A DNA stretch of 64,000 bases, from the NCBI GenBank assembly GCA_026393115.1, contig JAPLAU010000026.1, positions 62,001 through 126,000 on the forward strand, read 5' to 3'. The notes beneath the pieces are model-generated. The model saw nothing but the letters and a program-made list of their open reading frames with translations, was not told where the DNA came from and made no database searches. The DNA comes from Actinomycetota bacterium. Lineage in GTDB: Bacteria > Actinomycetota > Actinomycetes > S36-B12 > CAIYMF01. Made by a program: the position numbers and the translations under genes. This document shows positions 50,311 to 59,829 of the stretch, piece by piece (positions within the stretch are counted from its first letter, which is position 1; the number at the start of each line of letters is the position of its first letter).

Positions 50311-51503
50311 TCGACCAACTCCACGGCGTTGATGGTGCGTGGGTAACGCAAATCCAACTCGGCTCGCTTGGAAAGCGACAAACGCGTTGCCGCTTCGCGT
50401 GGGGAAATTCCATCGCGGTCGGCACTGGCCAGAATGGTGCGCACTGTCGGACGCATTCGCGACGAGAGCATCGTGAAGGCGGACTGCGCAGTGGGCTCAA
50501 TATCGCCGAAGCACACCCACCACCACCACTGATTCGTTCCGGTGTTCGCAACGAAATCGGGAACGACGGTGATGCCGCGGGCACGAAGGGCCTCTTCGGC
50601 ATCGAGTGACGTCGACACATTCGCGGCTTCAACGATGATCGTCGCGTTGATATTCGCCACGTCGTCGACATCGATGACGTACGACATCGCTGCAGGCACG
50701 AGAATCTCCGCATCACAACTTAGCCACTGCGCACTGGGAAGTTGCAGGTCGTCGGCGTGCAACTGGGCGCGATCGACCACTCCGTGCGAATCGCGCGTCA
50801 GCAGCAGCGTCTCGACTTCAAGGCCGTTCGGGTTGTAGATGACGCCCTCGCGATCAGCAATTCCGACAATGCGTACTCCGGCGAGAGCGAGATAGCGCGC
50901 AGTTGCTCCGCCCATTGAACCGAATCCCTGCACCACGGCGCGTGATTCTGACGGCTTCATTCCACGGTGATCGAGTGCGGCAAGAGCAGCCTCGGCTACA
51001 CCGAAGCCACCGACGAGTTCGCCAAGGCCCACGCCGTCGACGCGCACTGCAAAGGCCGCATCCTGACGCGCCAACGCTGCCTCAACGCCGCCAGGAGCGA
51101 GGCGGTACCCCGCTTCAGCAGAAGAACGGATTCCTTCTTCAGCAAAGACTTCGTCGATCAGATCCTGACGGACTCCGAAATCCTCGCCGGTTGCGAAACA
51201 CAGGTCGATCACGGGCTTCATCGCGCGAGCCCAACGGCGCAACACGTCTCGAGCACGCGGATCGTATGGATCGCAGTCGATTCCACCCTTGCCGCCGCCG
51301 AAGGGGACGTAGAGGTCACCCTCTTGCCACAGCACGGGATCCTTCAACGTCATGCCACGCGCAAGATCACGCACTTCCTCGATCGTCACGCCTTGGCGCA
51401 TGCGTAGACCGCCGCCGGCAACGCCACGACTCAACCGATCAACCACGATGTACCCGTTGATGCCGGTTTCATCGTCGGTCCAGGTGACTTCTAGATAGCT
51501 CAC
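50307..51503 (-). CDS. Glu/Leu/Phe/Val dehydrogenase family protein
   Basis: 398 residues. The N-terminal catalytic domain has GGLRMRQGVTIEEVRDLARGMT and the reactive Lys in PFGGGKGGIDCDP; the C-terminal Rossmann domain has VQGFGSMGGATARYLA. It oxidatively deaminates an amino acid to its 2-oxoacid with NAD(P). Hydrophobic substrate preference (Leu/Val/Phe) or glutamate cannot be decided by eye. It abuts the TPP-enzyme gene with a one-base overlap, so deamination and decarboxylation are likely successive. Confidence 0.9.
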   Translation of the reverse strand: MSYLEVTWTDDETGINGYIVVDRLSRGVAGGGLRMRQGVTIEEVRDLARGMTLKDPVLWQEGDLYVPFGGGKGGIDCDPYDPRARDVLRRWARAMKPVIDLCFATGEDFGVRQDLIDEVFAEEGIRSSAEAGYRLAPGGVEAALARQDAAFAVRVDGVGLGELVGGFGVAEAALAALDHRGMKPSESRAVVQGFGSMGGATARYLALAGVRIVGIADREGVIYNPNGLEVETLLLTRDSHGVVDRAQLHADDLQLPSAQWLSCDAEILVPAAMSYVIDVDDVANINATIIVEAANVSTSLDAEEALRARGITVVPDFVANTGTNQWWWWVCFGDIEPTAQSAFTMLSSRMRPTVRTILASADRDGISPREAATRLSLSKRAELDLRYPRTINAVELVE

Positions 51504-53152
51504 TACTTCTCCTCGCGGGGTGGTTCTGGAACAACCACAACGGTTGGTCCGGAACGGGTGCGGGCTGCCGTGAGCTCGGTCGGCAGTTGATCGGGTGTGC
51601 TGATGCGCACGGCGTACGCACCGAGTGACTGGGCAAGCGCAACGAGGTCGCGCGGTGGTGCGTCGACGGCAATCGGTTGCTCGCCGCGATCGAGCATTTC
51701 ATTGCGTATCTCGCCGTATCCACTGTTGTCGAACACCACGAATGCGATGGGAAGTTGCTCGGCAGCTGCTGTCGCAAGTTCAGTAACGGTGAACAGCAAA
51801 CCGCCATCGCCGCTGATTCCGACGACCTGTCGATCAGGTGCGGCAAGTGCCGAGCCAATCGCCACCGGCACGGTGAAACCTAGAGTGCCGAATCCCGTGG
51901 GGAAGTGCAGTGAGGCGGGGTGCCGAACAACAAGTTGGGGAATGACTCCGTAGTACACACACATGGCATTGTCAGTCGCCAGAATCGCGTCGGTATCGAG
52001 TGCACTCGCCAGTGCTTCAACCCACGGAGCCCAGATCGCTCCCGCACCCGCAACCTCAACGCGAATCTGGGTGAGCAAGTCGTCGACCCACTGTGGGCTG
52101 CCTGATCGATCGTCAGTGACGAGAGGAACAAGCGCGTCGTGTAGACCACGCAGCGAACGCTCGGAATCTCCGGAGATGAAAACGTCTGAGTTCACGTTGA
52201 CTCCAGCCATCCGCTCATCGATGTCGATGCGGATGACCGTGCCTGTGGGTGACAGTGCACCAAGGTAGAGGTCGGACTGGCCGAGCTCGGAGCCAACGAT
52301 GAGCAGCACGTCGGCCGCTTCCACTGCATTCACGACCGCTCGCGTGCCCAAACGTGAGCCCAGCGAGAGTTCGTGATCGCCGGATAGAGCGCCGGTACCG
52401 TTGATAGTGGTGGCAACGGGTGCGGCGAGGAGTTCGGCAAGCTCGCGCAACGAATGGGTGGCACCCACTGCCCCGCCTCCGGCAACAATCATCACGCGCT
52501 CGGCGTTGGCGAGTATGCCCGCTGCGTGATCGATCGCTGTCGCGTCGAGTGGGGGCAGTACTGGTTCGGGCGCAACAGTGATCGCCGCATCGCCGCGCTC
52601 TTCGAGCAGGTCGAGCGGAATCTCGATATGCACTGGCCGTGGCCGACCGTGGGTCATCACGGTGAAGGCTTCGGCGACGGCGTCAGCGATCTGTTGATGT
52701 GTTGCGGGGCGCAGGCTGCACTCAACGATGAGTGCCATCGCCCCACCCTGATCCTTCGCTTCGTGCAGGTACCCGGAACCGGTGGCGGTGGGCGCCAGAT
52801 GACGAGGCATTGCGGGCGATATCAGCAGTACCGGTGATGAATCGGAATACGCCTGTGCCAGTGCCGTGGCAGCGTTGTAGACAGCCGGACCTCCCGTCAC
52901 GACGGCAACGCCCGGACGTCGGCTCGTACGCGCGTACCCGTCCGCGGCGTAGCCTGCACCCTGCTCGTGTGTGGTGGCGACAACATGCACGTGATAGCGC
53001 CGCATCGCATCAAAGATGCTCAGGTTATGGGTGCCGGGGATCCCGAACACGACATCGACCCCGTGTGCGCGAAGCGATGCCACGACAACCTCGCCACCGG
53101 TGACACCCACAAGGTGGCGAGACGTAGCGTCGGAAACTTCAGGAGTGCTCAC
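51503..53152 (-). CDS. TPP-dependent 2-oxoacid decarboxylase-like enzyme
   Basis: 549 residues with three domains of the acetolactate synthase/decarboxylase family. The N-terminal PYR domain has GIPGTHNLSIFD and the TPP-activating Glu in THEQGAGYAADGYAR. The central domain lies at about 205-335, and the C-terminal PP domain has the GDGG-N TPP motif (GISGDGGLLFTV...FDNSGYGEIRNEM). The THNL and GYGEIR features recall 5-guanidino-2-oxopentanoate decarboxylase (AruI) rather than true acetolactate synthase. It is flanked by an amino-acid dehydrogenase and an acyl-CoA dehydrogenase, and no small ALS subunit is present. Confidence 0.85.
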   Translation of the reverse strand: MSTPEVSDATSRHLVGVTGGEVVVASLRAHGVDVVFGIPGTHNLSIFDAMRRYHVHVVATTHEQGAGYAADGYARTSRRPGVAVVTGGPAVYNAATALAQAYSDSSPVLLISPAMPRHLAPTATGSGYLHEAKDQGGAMALIVECSLRPATHQQIADAVAEAFTVMTHGRPRPVHIEIPLDLLEERGDAAITVAPEPVLPPLDATAIDHAAGILANAERVMIVAGGGAVGATHSLRELAELLAAPVATTINGTGALSGDHELSLGSRLGTRAVVNAVEAADVLLIVGSELGQSDLYLGALSPTGTVIRIDIDERMAGVNVNSDVFISGDSERSLRGLHDALVPLVTDDRSGSPQWVDDLLTQIRVEVAGAGAIWAPWVEALASALDTDAILATDNAMCVYYGVIPQLVVRHPASLHFPTGFGTLGFTVPVAIGSALAAPDRQVVGISGDGGLLFTVTELATAAAEQLPIAFVVFDNSGYGEIRNEMLDRGEQPIAVDAPPRDLVALAQSLGAYAVRISTPDQLPTELTAARTRSGPTVVVVPEPPREEK

Positions 53153-54321
53153 GGTCGGGCAAGCACTCGCGAGATCACCAGACGCTGAATATCAGATGTC
53201 CCTTCCTCGATCTCCTCGAGTTTGGCATCGCGCATCCACTTCTCGGCAAGGAACTCGCGTGAGTACCCCCACCCGCCAAGTGTTTGCACTGCCCCCCAGG
53301 TGCAGAACATCGCATTTTCCGAAGCGACCAACTTCGCTTGGGCACACGCCATCGGTGCCTTGGGGCTTCCCGCGTCGAGCAACTTCGCCGCGCGCCAGGT
53401 GAGGAGTCGTGACTCTTCAACGCGCGTCACCATGTCAGCGAGTCGGAAACCGACAGCCTGATGGTCGATGATGCGCTTGCCAAACTGCTGGCGCTCGCGC
53501 GCGTAGTCGAGGGCGAGTTCGGTAGCCGCCCGTGCGGTTCCCGTTGCGGCGGCCCCGAGGATCGCGCGCGATGAATCAAACGTGTGCATGAGTCCGTAAA
53601 AGCCCTGGCCTTCATCGCCGAGACGGTCTTCGTCGGGAACAAAGACGCCATCCATGAACACCTCGCAGTTGACCATCGCACGCTGGCCCATCTTCTTCAT
53701 GGGTGCACCGAAACTCAAACCTTCAGCTTCCTTGTGCACCAAGAACGCGGTGACGCCGCGGGCGCGCTGCGTCGGATCGGTCTTGGCAAAGATTCCGTAG
53801 AACTCGGCAGCGCCGCCGTTACTGATCCACGTCTTCTGTCCGTAGAGGCGATACCCACCGGGTACTTTCTCGGCGCGCGTGGTCATTGCGGCGGCATCAG
53901 AACCGACACCGGGTTCAGTGATGCACAACGCCGAAAGGGGTGGCGTGGAACCAGACAATGGTCGCAGCCAACGCTCTTTCTGGTCATCGGTGCCAAGTTC
54001 CATCAGTGGGTGTGCGAAGAAGCCACTTGCCCCGATGAAGTTGCCCAATCCTGAGTCGCCGGCGCACAGTTCTTCCTGAACGAGGCACTGACTGAAGGCA
54101 TCGATGAAGCCGCCGCCGCCGTATTCCTCGGGCAGCATGAACGACGTGATGCCCACTTCCGAGGCGCGGTTCCAGATTTCCCACGGAACCTCAATGTCGG
54201 CCTCATCGACCGCGCGTGCGATGGGTCGAATCTCGCGGTCTGCGAATGATCGCACCATGTCAACGACGGCGATCTGCTCGTCGGTGAGTGGGACAAGTTC
54301 GGTCGGTAGGTCGCGCAGCAC
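53149..54321 (-). CDS. Acyl-CoA dehydrogenase
   Basis: 390 residues from GTG 54321, which has AAGGAG 6 bases upstream; longer in-frame starts lack a ribosome site. Short-chain-type signature CITEPGVGSDAAAM and KTWISNGGAAEFYGIF. The C-terminal QTLGGWGYSREF...MRDAKLEEIEEGTSDIQR is the usual FAD/substrate-binding end. First gene of the four-gene operon reaching to 48277; overlaps the TPP-enzyme gene by 4 bases. Confidence 0.92.
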   Translation of the reverse strand: MLRDLPTELVPLTDEQIAVVDMVRSFADREIRPIARAVDEADIEVPWEIWNRASEVGITSFMLPEEYGGGGFIDAFSQCLVQEELCAGDSGLGNFIGASGFFAHPLMELGTDDQKERWLRPLSGSTPPLSALCITEPGVGSDAAAMTTRAEKVPGGYRLYGQKTWISNGGAAEFYGIFAKTDPTQRARGVTAFLVHKEAEGLSFGAPMKKMGQRAMVNCEVFMDGVFVPDEDRLGDEGQGFYGLMHTFDSSRAILGAAATGTARAATELALDYARERQQFGKRIIDHQAVGFRLADMVTRVEESRLLTWRAAKLLDAGSPKAPMACAQAKLVASENAMFCTWGAVQTLGGWGYSREFLAEKWMRDAKLEEIEEGTSDIQRLVISRVLARP

Positions 54322-54408
54322 GGAGTTCTCCTTGTCAACGACCGCCTTGCGCGATCTGAATTTCAGGTTAGCGCTCCACATCGGTCGTGAAACGGGCCGA
54401 AAGTCGCA

Positions 54409-55617
54409 TCAGGTGCGTGCGGCCAGCGCGCTTGCGAGGCCCGGTGCCAGCGGAAGCCGAGGAATGAGGGTGGTTTGAACAATGTGGTACAGATCGGGCT
54501 TACCGGGCCATACCGTGTCGATCGGAAGGTTATGGCGATCGAGTTGGTGGTGCCACGATCCGAGTTCGTGATCGATGAGGTACCCGTTGATGTACACCCA
54601 CCACTGGTGCGCGAGCTCGGCGAAACGGGCCTCACCAGTGCGCGCGTGCAGCGCGGCCGCCGAGTTGGCACCTTCAGCCGCAACCCAATGCATGCGGTCA
54701 TGCACGACTGCCTGGCCGTTCCAGTCGGTGGTGTAAACGAAGCCTTCGGCGCCGTCGACGTTCCAACCATCGGCGGCGGCTCGGTCGAACAGCGCAATGG
54801 CAGCGGGCAGCATCCAGTCGGGTGCGTCGCTTCCCAGAGACGCCTCGACGTGAAGGAGCAGGCGCGCCCATTCAAGACCGTGTCCGACGGTCGCGCCGTA
54901 GGGCTTGAACGGATCGGCGGGTTGGTCGCGATTGAGTTCGAGTTGAGGATTCCACTGTGGATCAAAATGCTCAGGGATGCGCCAGCCATGCGGTTCGGCA
55001 AAATCAAGGGCAACGCGTTCGCAGATTCCGAGGGCTCGCTCGAGCCACAGACGATTGCCCGTGGCGTCGAACGCGGCTAGCAGCGCTTCGACTGAGTGCA
55101 TGTTGCCGTTCACGCCGCGGTACGAATCGCACTGGGTGAAGTCGCGGTTCCAGAGATCGACGAACATACGTTGTTCGGCGTCAAAGAATCGGTCGTTCCA
55201 TTCGGCGAGTGCCTGGTCAAGCAACTCGCGTGCACCGGCTCGCCCCGCAAACGACCCCGACGCGGCAGCGAGCACGACAAACGCCTGCGCGTAACACGCC
55301 TTCTCATCTGGTGTGGTGCCGTTGTCGTTGATCGACGAGTACCACCCGCCATTGATGGTGTCGCGAAGTCGACCCCTCAGCGCGTCGAGCATGGCGTCGG
55401 CGATCGGTGCCGATTCGCAGTCGCCGAGCAGGTGACCGAGCGCATAGACGTGAGCCATGCGTCCGGTGATCCAGGTATGCACTGGGTGGGTGAGGTCGGG
55501 AAGCCCAGCGTCGTCGAGCCACGCTGCTCCACCGAGCGGGTGCTCAACACGTCGACCGAAGTCGAGCAGCGACTGACAGTGGTGAGTGAGCCACGCGTCG
55601 CTTCCGATGTCAGTCAT
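54409..55617 (-). CDS. N-acylglucosamine 2-epimerase (AGE) family isomerase
   Basis: 402 residues, (alpha/alpha)6 barrel. Conserved pocket residues are in HTWITGRMAHVYALG, NGGWYSSINDNG, GVNGNMHSVEALLA, GATVGHGLEWARLLL and HWVAAEGANSAAAL, with catalytic His pair near 250 and 380 (ELGSWHHQLD). The family includes GlcNAc epimerase, mannose isomerase and sulfoquinovose isomerase (YihS). Co-directional with the sialidase 40 bases upstream, which favours an amino-sugar or glycan role. GAGAGGT precedes the ATG. Confidence 0.88.
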   Translation of the reverse strand: MTDIGSDAWLTHHCQSLLDFGRRVEHPLGGAAWLDDAGLPDLTHPVHTWITGRMAHVYALGHLLGDCESAPIADAMLDALRGRLRDTINGGWYSSINDNGTTPDEKACYAQAFVVLAAASGSFAGRAGARELLDQALAEWNDRFFDAEQRMFVDLWNRDFTQCDSYRGVNGNMHSVEALLAAFDATGNRLWLERALGICERVALDFAEPHGWRIPEHFDPQWNPQLELNRDQPADPFKPYGATVGHGLEWARLLLHVEASLGSDAPDWMLPAAIALFDRAAADGWNVDGAEGFVYTTDWNGQAVVHDRMHWVAAEGANSAAALHARTGEARFAELAHQWWVYINGYLIDHELGSWHHQLDRHNLPIDTVWPGKPDLYHIVQTTLIPRLPLAPGLASALAART

Positions 55618-55657
55618 CGCTCGACCTCTCGCTATCGCGCCTCGTAGGAAACGCTGA

Positions 55658-57232
55658 TCAGGAATCCGTGCCTTGAGTGAGCCAGCCGAGATCGACGCGG
55701 GCTAAGGTGAGCGACTCGCGCAGGTCGTAACGCCCGGTTTCAAAGAGCACGAGAATCGTATGGTCTGACAGCACTCCGATTTGCGAATACCCGGCAGCTC
55801 CTTGGTACATCAACCGTGACACCGGCCAATTCACTCCATCGTCGTAACTCAGACGCAGGGTCATCTCACCGCGATACGGAGCCCCCGGGTTGGCAAAGAG
55901 CACGCGGTTCCGTTGCTGATCGCCAGCTCCGCTGTAGCGCATGATCGATCCCTGCGTTCCGGCATCAGGAAGTTGCTCGTCGAGGTGCCACGGATCCCAG
56001 GTGAGCGCCCCGTCGTGGCTACACGTGACGATGCGCTGGGCGCCGAGAGCGTTGCGTAGATTGGCACACACGCGATCGTCGAGAGTGGCGAACACCTGCG
56101 GCTCCTCGCCTGCGCCCATGGAACTTCCGAGCCGCCACGTTGCTCCGTGGTCGTCACTCACCAGCGCGCGCGGATCATCCTGCATCGTTGGAATGACAAG
56201 GCGTCCCGAGGTGAGTTGGATTCCGTTACCAGGACCGTTGTGACACCACGTTCCCGCAGGAATCGCGAGCTCGGCTGAGAGGTTCCGCGGCTCACTCCAC
56301 GTCGCCCCGTGGTCGCGACTGCTCGCGATGTACAACGTTTGGTAATTGACGCAGAACGGCAGCCACACGGTGTCGGTGGACGTGTCGTAGACCGGTGCGG
56401 GGCTGTGCACGGTGTCAGTGCCGCGGTCTTCGACGACTTGAATCGGCGTAAACGTGCGACCGCCGTCGGTACTGCGTCGAAGCACGACGTCAATGTCGAG
56501 TAGGTCGGCCATCGCCTCCTGACGTGACTCGGCGAATGCGAGCACGGTGTCGTCGGGAAGAACGAGCATCGCCGGGATGCGGTAGGCGCGGCCGGGTTGA
56601 TCATTGGGTGCGTACACAACCGTGTGCTCGACTCCGTCGGTCCACTGCGGATTCCAGTTGGCAGCAATGGCGGCGAATGAGGCAAACAACAGGAAGAACG
56701 GCATTCCGACCAACACCGAACCACGCAGCATGCGAGTGGGTCGTCGACGCGCGAGACCCAGCAGCGTTGTGATTCCGTTGGCGAGGAAGAAGGCTGCGTA
56801 ACCGACATACGGAAGAGCCGCGAGCACGAGCACCGGAGCCGGAATGGCGCCCAAGGCTCCGAGGCCTAACGTGCGGCCCATGCTTAGAATCGGAAGTGCC
56901 ATCGCGATGGTGATCAACGACCACACGATCAGCCAGGCGATATGAAGGCCGCGCGGAAGTCGTGAGGACACGTTTGCGAGAAAGACGCCGCGTCGACGAC
57001 TTCGCAATGCGAGAACGAATGCGGTGATCGTCGTGAGGACCACCGCAGCGACGAAGACTGGCAGCAGCGTCATTCCCTTGACGACGATGAGGAATTCCCC
57101 AGCGAATGAGGTAGTGAACACCGCGAAGATCGCGAGCAGAAGCACTGCCAGCACGATGAGGCCCACAGCAAGCCAGACATCGCGACGCAGCCCTCGCTCT
57201 GGCGCCGGGCTCGCGTGGATATCTGTGGCCAT
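55658..57232 (-). CDS. Membrane-anchored exo-alpha-sialidase
   Basis: 524 residues from ATG 57232. The first ~195 residues carry about six hydrophobic helices (near 18-40, 46-76, 98-118, 125-143, 145-162, 172-192). An extracellular six-bladed sialidase domain follows, with the Arg-Ile-Pro motif (RAYRIPAMLV, 218-220) and Asp boxes STDGGRTF (254), SRDHGATW, SDDHGATW, SHDGALTW and SYDDGVNW. It releases terminal sialic acids at the cell surface. Multi-helix anchoring is unusual for the family. TATCGT six bases upstream sets the start. Confidence 0.85.
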   Translation of the reverse strand: MATDIHASPAPERGLRRDVWLAVGLIVLAVLLLAIFAVFTTSFAGEFLIVVKGMTLLPVFVAAVVLTTITAFVLALRSRRRGVFLANVSSRLPRGLHIAWLIVWSLITIAMALPILSMGRTLGLGALGAIPAPVLVLAALPYVGYAAFFLANGITTLLGLARRRPTRMLRGSVLVGMPFFLLFASFAAIAANWNPQWTDGVEHTVVYAPNDQPGRAYRIPAMLVLPDDTVLAFAESRQEAMADLLDIDVVLRRSTDGGRTFTPIQVVEDRGTDTVHSPAPVYDTSTDTVWLPFCVNYQTLYIASSRDHGATWSEPRNLSAELAIPAGTWCHNGPGNGIQLTSGRLVIPTMQDDPRALVSDDHGATWRLGSSMGAGEEPQVFATLDDRVCANLRNALGAQRIVTCSHDGALTWDPWHLDEQLPDAGTQGSIMRYSGAGDQQRNRVLFANPGAPYRGEMTLRLSYDDGVNWPVSRLMYQGAAGYSQIGVLSDHTILVLFETGRYDLRESLTLARVDLGWLTQGTDS

Positions 57233-57244
57233 GTGCTCACGATA
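57233..57244 (-). promoter_or_regulatory. -10 box of a leaderless promoter
   Basis: TATCGT (57244-57239 on the minus strand), six bases, then ATG at 57232. Confidence 0.55.
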
Positions 57245-57332
57245 GGTCTCGTGCCATCGAAAGGCCGACTGTTGTCGTAGAGGCACGCTAGGTTCGAGGT
57301 GACAGGCAAGGTCGCAGTTAACGGGGGATTTC

Positions 57333-58247
57333 ATGAGCGAGCAGCCGTACCAGATCGGTCAGATCGTCAACGGACACCGCTGGACCGGAGTGGTGTGGGA
57401 GCCAGTGACTCTGCCACCGCCTACGGGGTCACCTTTCACCGCACCGCCGCCTCCTCCATCGGGTCAACCCTTCTGGAAGAAGTGGTGGGTGTGGGTCATC
57501 GTCGCGGTGGTACTTCTTGCACTCATCGGCGCCATCGGTGCCGGTGGAGGAAGTAAGACCAACTCGACGTCTTCAAGTAGCGCGGCGGCGGTCGTTCCTT
57601 CTACGGAACCCTCGTCGCTGGTGCCCACCGAGCAGCCCACCATTGAGCCGACATCGCAGGCTCCCACCCCAGAGCCGACGACTGAAGCCCCGACGCCCAC
57701 ACCAACCGAGAAGGCGGCCTCCGACTGGACACCGATTGTGGTGAAGGGTTCGGGGTCGAAGGTCGTGAAGATTGACAAGCCCACTGATCGCGCGGCCATC
57801 GTCACGCTCACGCACGACGGTGAGAGCAACTTCGTAGTGTGGGCTCTTGACTCCGATCTCAAGGAAAGCCAGCTGTTGGTCAACACCATTGGCACCTACA
57901 AAGGAACAACCTTGCTCGACCCCAACACCGAGGATGTCACGGCCCGATTGAAGATTGAGGCTGACGGCAACTGGACGCTGAAGGTGCAAGATGTCACCAA
58001 GGCGCGCGACGTCAACGAGAGAATTGTCGGAACGGGCGACGATGTGGTGATTTACAGCGGACCAGCGGGGGTTATCGCAGCCGAGGCTCCTTCAGAGGAT
58101 AACTTCGTGGTCTGGTCGTATAGCGACGGCAGTGATCTGTTGTTCAACGAGATTGGTCCGTACAAGGGCGAGAACACGATTTCGGGTGGCCCACTCGTGT
58201 TATCAATTCAAGCCGTGGGTCCGTGGTCGATGAAAGTGGCGCCATAA
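57333..58247 (+). CDS. Membrane-anchored protein of unknown function
   Basis: 304 residues. N-terminal cytosolic part with GQIVNGHRWTGVVWEPV (a Trp-rich DUF2510-like segment), a Pro-rich patch, one membrane helix (about 52-70, WVWVIVAVVLLALIGAIGA), an extracellular Ser/Thr/Pro/Glu tether (about 75-130), then a beta-rich domain made of two similar halves (each with NFVVWxxDxxLLxNxIGxYKGxxxL; about 170-200 and 255-290). Function unknown, perhaps sensing or binding outside the cell. GGGGGAT precedes the ATG. Confidence 0.75.
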   Translation: MSEQPYQIGQIVNGHRWTGVVWEPVTLPPPTGSPFTAPPPPPSGQPFWKKWWVWVIVAVVLLALIGAIGAGGGSKTNSTSSSSAAAVVPSTEPSSLVPTEQPTIEPTSQAPTPEPTTEAPTPTPTEKAASDWTPIVVKGSGSKVVKIDKPTDRAAIVTLTHDGESNFVVWALDSDLKESQLLVNTIGTYKGTTLLDPNTEDVTARLKIEADGNWTLKVQDVTKARDVNERIVGTGDDVVIYSGPAGVIAAEAPSEDNFVVWSYSDGSDLLFNEIGPYKGENTISGGPLVLSIQAVGPWSMKVAP

Positions 58248-58302
58248 CCCACGGGGACCTACGACAGTGGCGTTGCGCGCCCGTTAGGGGCACGATAGGC
58301 GC

Positions 58303-59823
58303 GTGGCCACTTCACCGATGAGTGCACAGGACTCCTTGTGGCTGACCATGGATCGGCCGAACAACCTCATGGTGATCGACGGGGCGATGGTGCTGTCCGA
58401 ACAGGTCAGTCTTGCCAGTGTCAAAGGGGTGCTGGGTGACGCCGGCGATCGGTTCCCCGTGTTCGGTCGACGAGCGATTCACACGGGTCAGTCATGGCTG
58501 TGGGAAGACGATCCGCACTTCGACATTGACCAGCACGTGCACGACATCCTGCTCGGCGGCACGGCCGATATGAAGGCGTTGCAGGAGTTTGTTGCCGAGC
58601 AACGCAGTAAGCCACTTGATCGCGAGCGGCCGCTGTGGCATGTCTATCTGGTCAATGGGGTGATATTTGATGACGGTTCGGTGGGCTGCGCGATTGTGTC
58701 GCGGTTCCACCACGCCATTGCCGACGGAGTGCGGATTACTCAGGTAATGCTCGGAATGTGCGAGGTGGCCGACGGAGCGACAGTTCCGACCGTGGGTCGT
58801 CGCCAGGGCGACGGGGGTGGTGGGTTCAATCCAGTGTCAGCCGCAACCGATGCTGCCGCAGAGGCCGCCCGCGTTTCGCTGACGGTGGCCGGCACGGCAA
58901 CGGGTGTCGCAGTTAACGCGGCGGGCGCAGCGGTTGATGCCGCTAAGTCACCTTCTCGTTTGCTGGGCGCGATGGCCGGCTTGGTGCGCAGCGGAGTGGG
59001 CGGCGTCGAAGATGGCGTCGAGATGATCCGTCATCCCGATCGTCTCCTTGATGCATTGGAACTACTAGGGGCGGCTGAGCACCGCAGTGTGAATGACCTC
59101 GCCTCCGTGACCAAGTTACTTCTCACCGACAGCGGCAGCACGGTGTGGACAGGAATTCCCGGCACCCGAAAGGCCGTAGCGTGGTCGGCGCCGATTTCTC
59201 TCGCGCAGATCAAGTCCATCGGCCGCGCCCACAATGCGACGGTGAACGACGTGCTACTCACCGCCGTTGCAGGTGGGCTGCGTCGCTATCTCGCGAACTA
59301 CGGCGAATCACTCGACGAGGTCGTGTGGATGGTGCCGGTGAATCTCAAACCATTCGAGGACAACCTGCCCGAAGACTTGGGAAACTACTTCGCACTCGTC
59401 ATGCTTCCCATGCCCCTGCATCACGAATCCCATGACGAGGCTCTGGCCGACATGCACCACCGCATGTCGCGTATTAAGAACTCCGACGAGGCAGCGTTGA
59501 CGTTTGGGGTGCAGCAGGCGGTGTCAATGTCACCGGGGTCGCTCGCGTCGTTCCTCACCAACTTCTTCGCCAACAAAGCGGTCGGTGTCCTCACCAACGT
59601 GCCTGGCCCCAGCGGTCCGATGACATTCGCAGGTGCGCCGGTGGTGCAGATTGTGGGATTCGCCCCATGTTCGGGTGAACAGCCGATGACGGCGACGATC
59701 TTCAGCTACGACGGTGCAGTCACCGTGGGATTCGCGACCGATGCCGGATTGGTGCCCAATCCTGACGTGCTGGCTGAACTTGTTGTCGATGTGATCGAGC
59801 AGATGGCTCAACCGGACTCCTAA
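58303..59823 (+). CDS. WS/DGAT family O-acyltransferase
   Basis: 506 residues, wax-ester synthase/diacylglycerol acyltransferase. Catalytic HHxxxDG is seen as His136-His137-Ala-Ile-Ala-Asp141-Gly142. The C-terminal domain has VNDVLLTAVAGGLRRYL, MVPVNLKP and NVPGPSGPMTFAGAPV (the PLW/ND-type conserved segment). It esterifies acyl-CoA to diacylglycerol or alcohols, pointing to neutral-lipid storage. The start codon is GTG with CACGAT six bases upstream, a weak leaderless pattern. A methyltransferase gene follows after 6 bases. Confidence 0.92.
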   Translation: MATSPMSAQDSLWLTMDRPNNLMVIDGAMVLSEQVSLASVKGVLGDAGDRFPVFGRRAIHTGQSWLWEDDPHFDIDQHVHDILLGGTADMKALQEFVAEQRSKPLDRERPLWHVYLVNGVIFDDGSVGCAIVSRFHHAIADGVRITQVMLGMCEVADGATVPTVGRRQGDGGGGFNPVSAATDAAAEAARVSLTVAGTATGVAVNAAGAAVDAAKSPSRLLGAMAGLVRSGVGGVEDGVEMIRHPDRLLDALELLGAAEHRSVNDLASVTKLLLTDSGSTVWTGIPGTRKAVAWSAPISLAQIKSIGRAHNATVNDVLLTAVAGGLRRYLANYGESLDEVVWMVPVNLKPFEDNLPEDLGNYFALVMLPMPLHHESHDEALADMHHRMSRIKNSDEAALTFGVQQAVSMSPGSLASFLTNFFANKAVGVLTNVPGPSGPMTFAGAPVVQIVGFAPCSGEQPMTATIFSYDGAVTVGFATDAGLVPNPDVLAELVVDVIEQMAQPDS

Positions 59824-59829
59824 ACAGGC

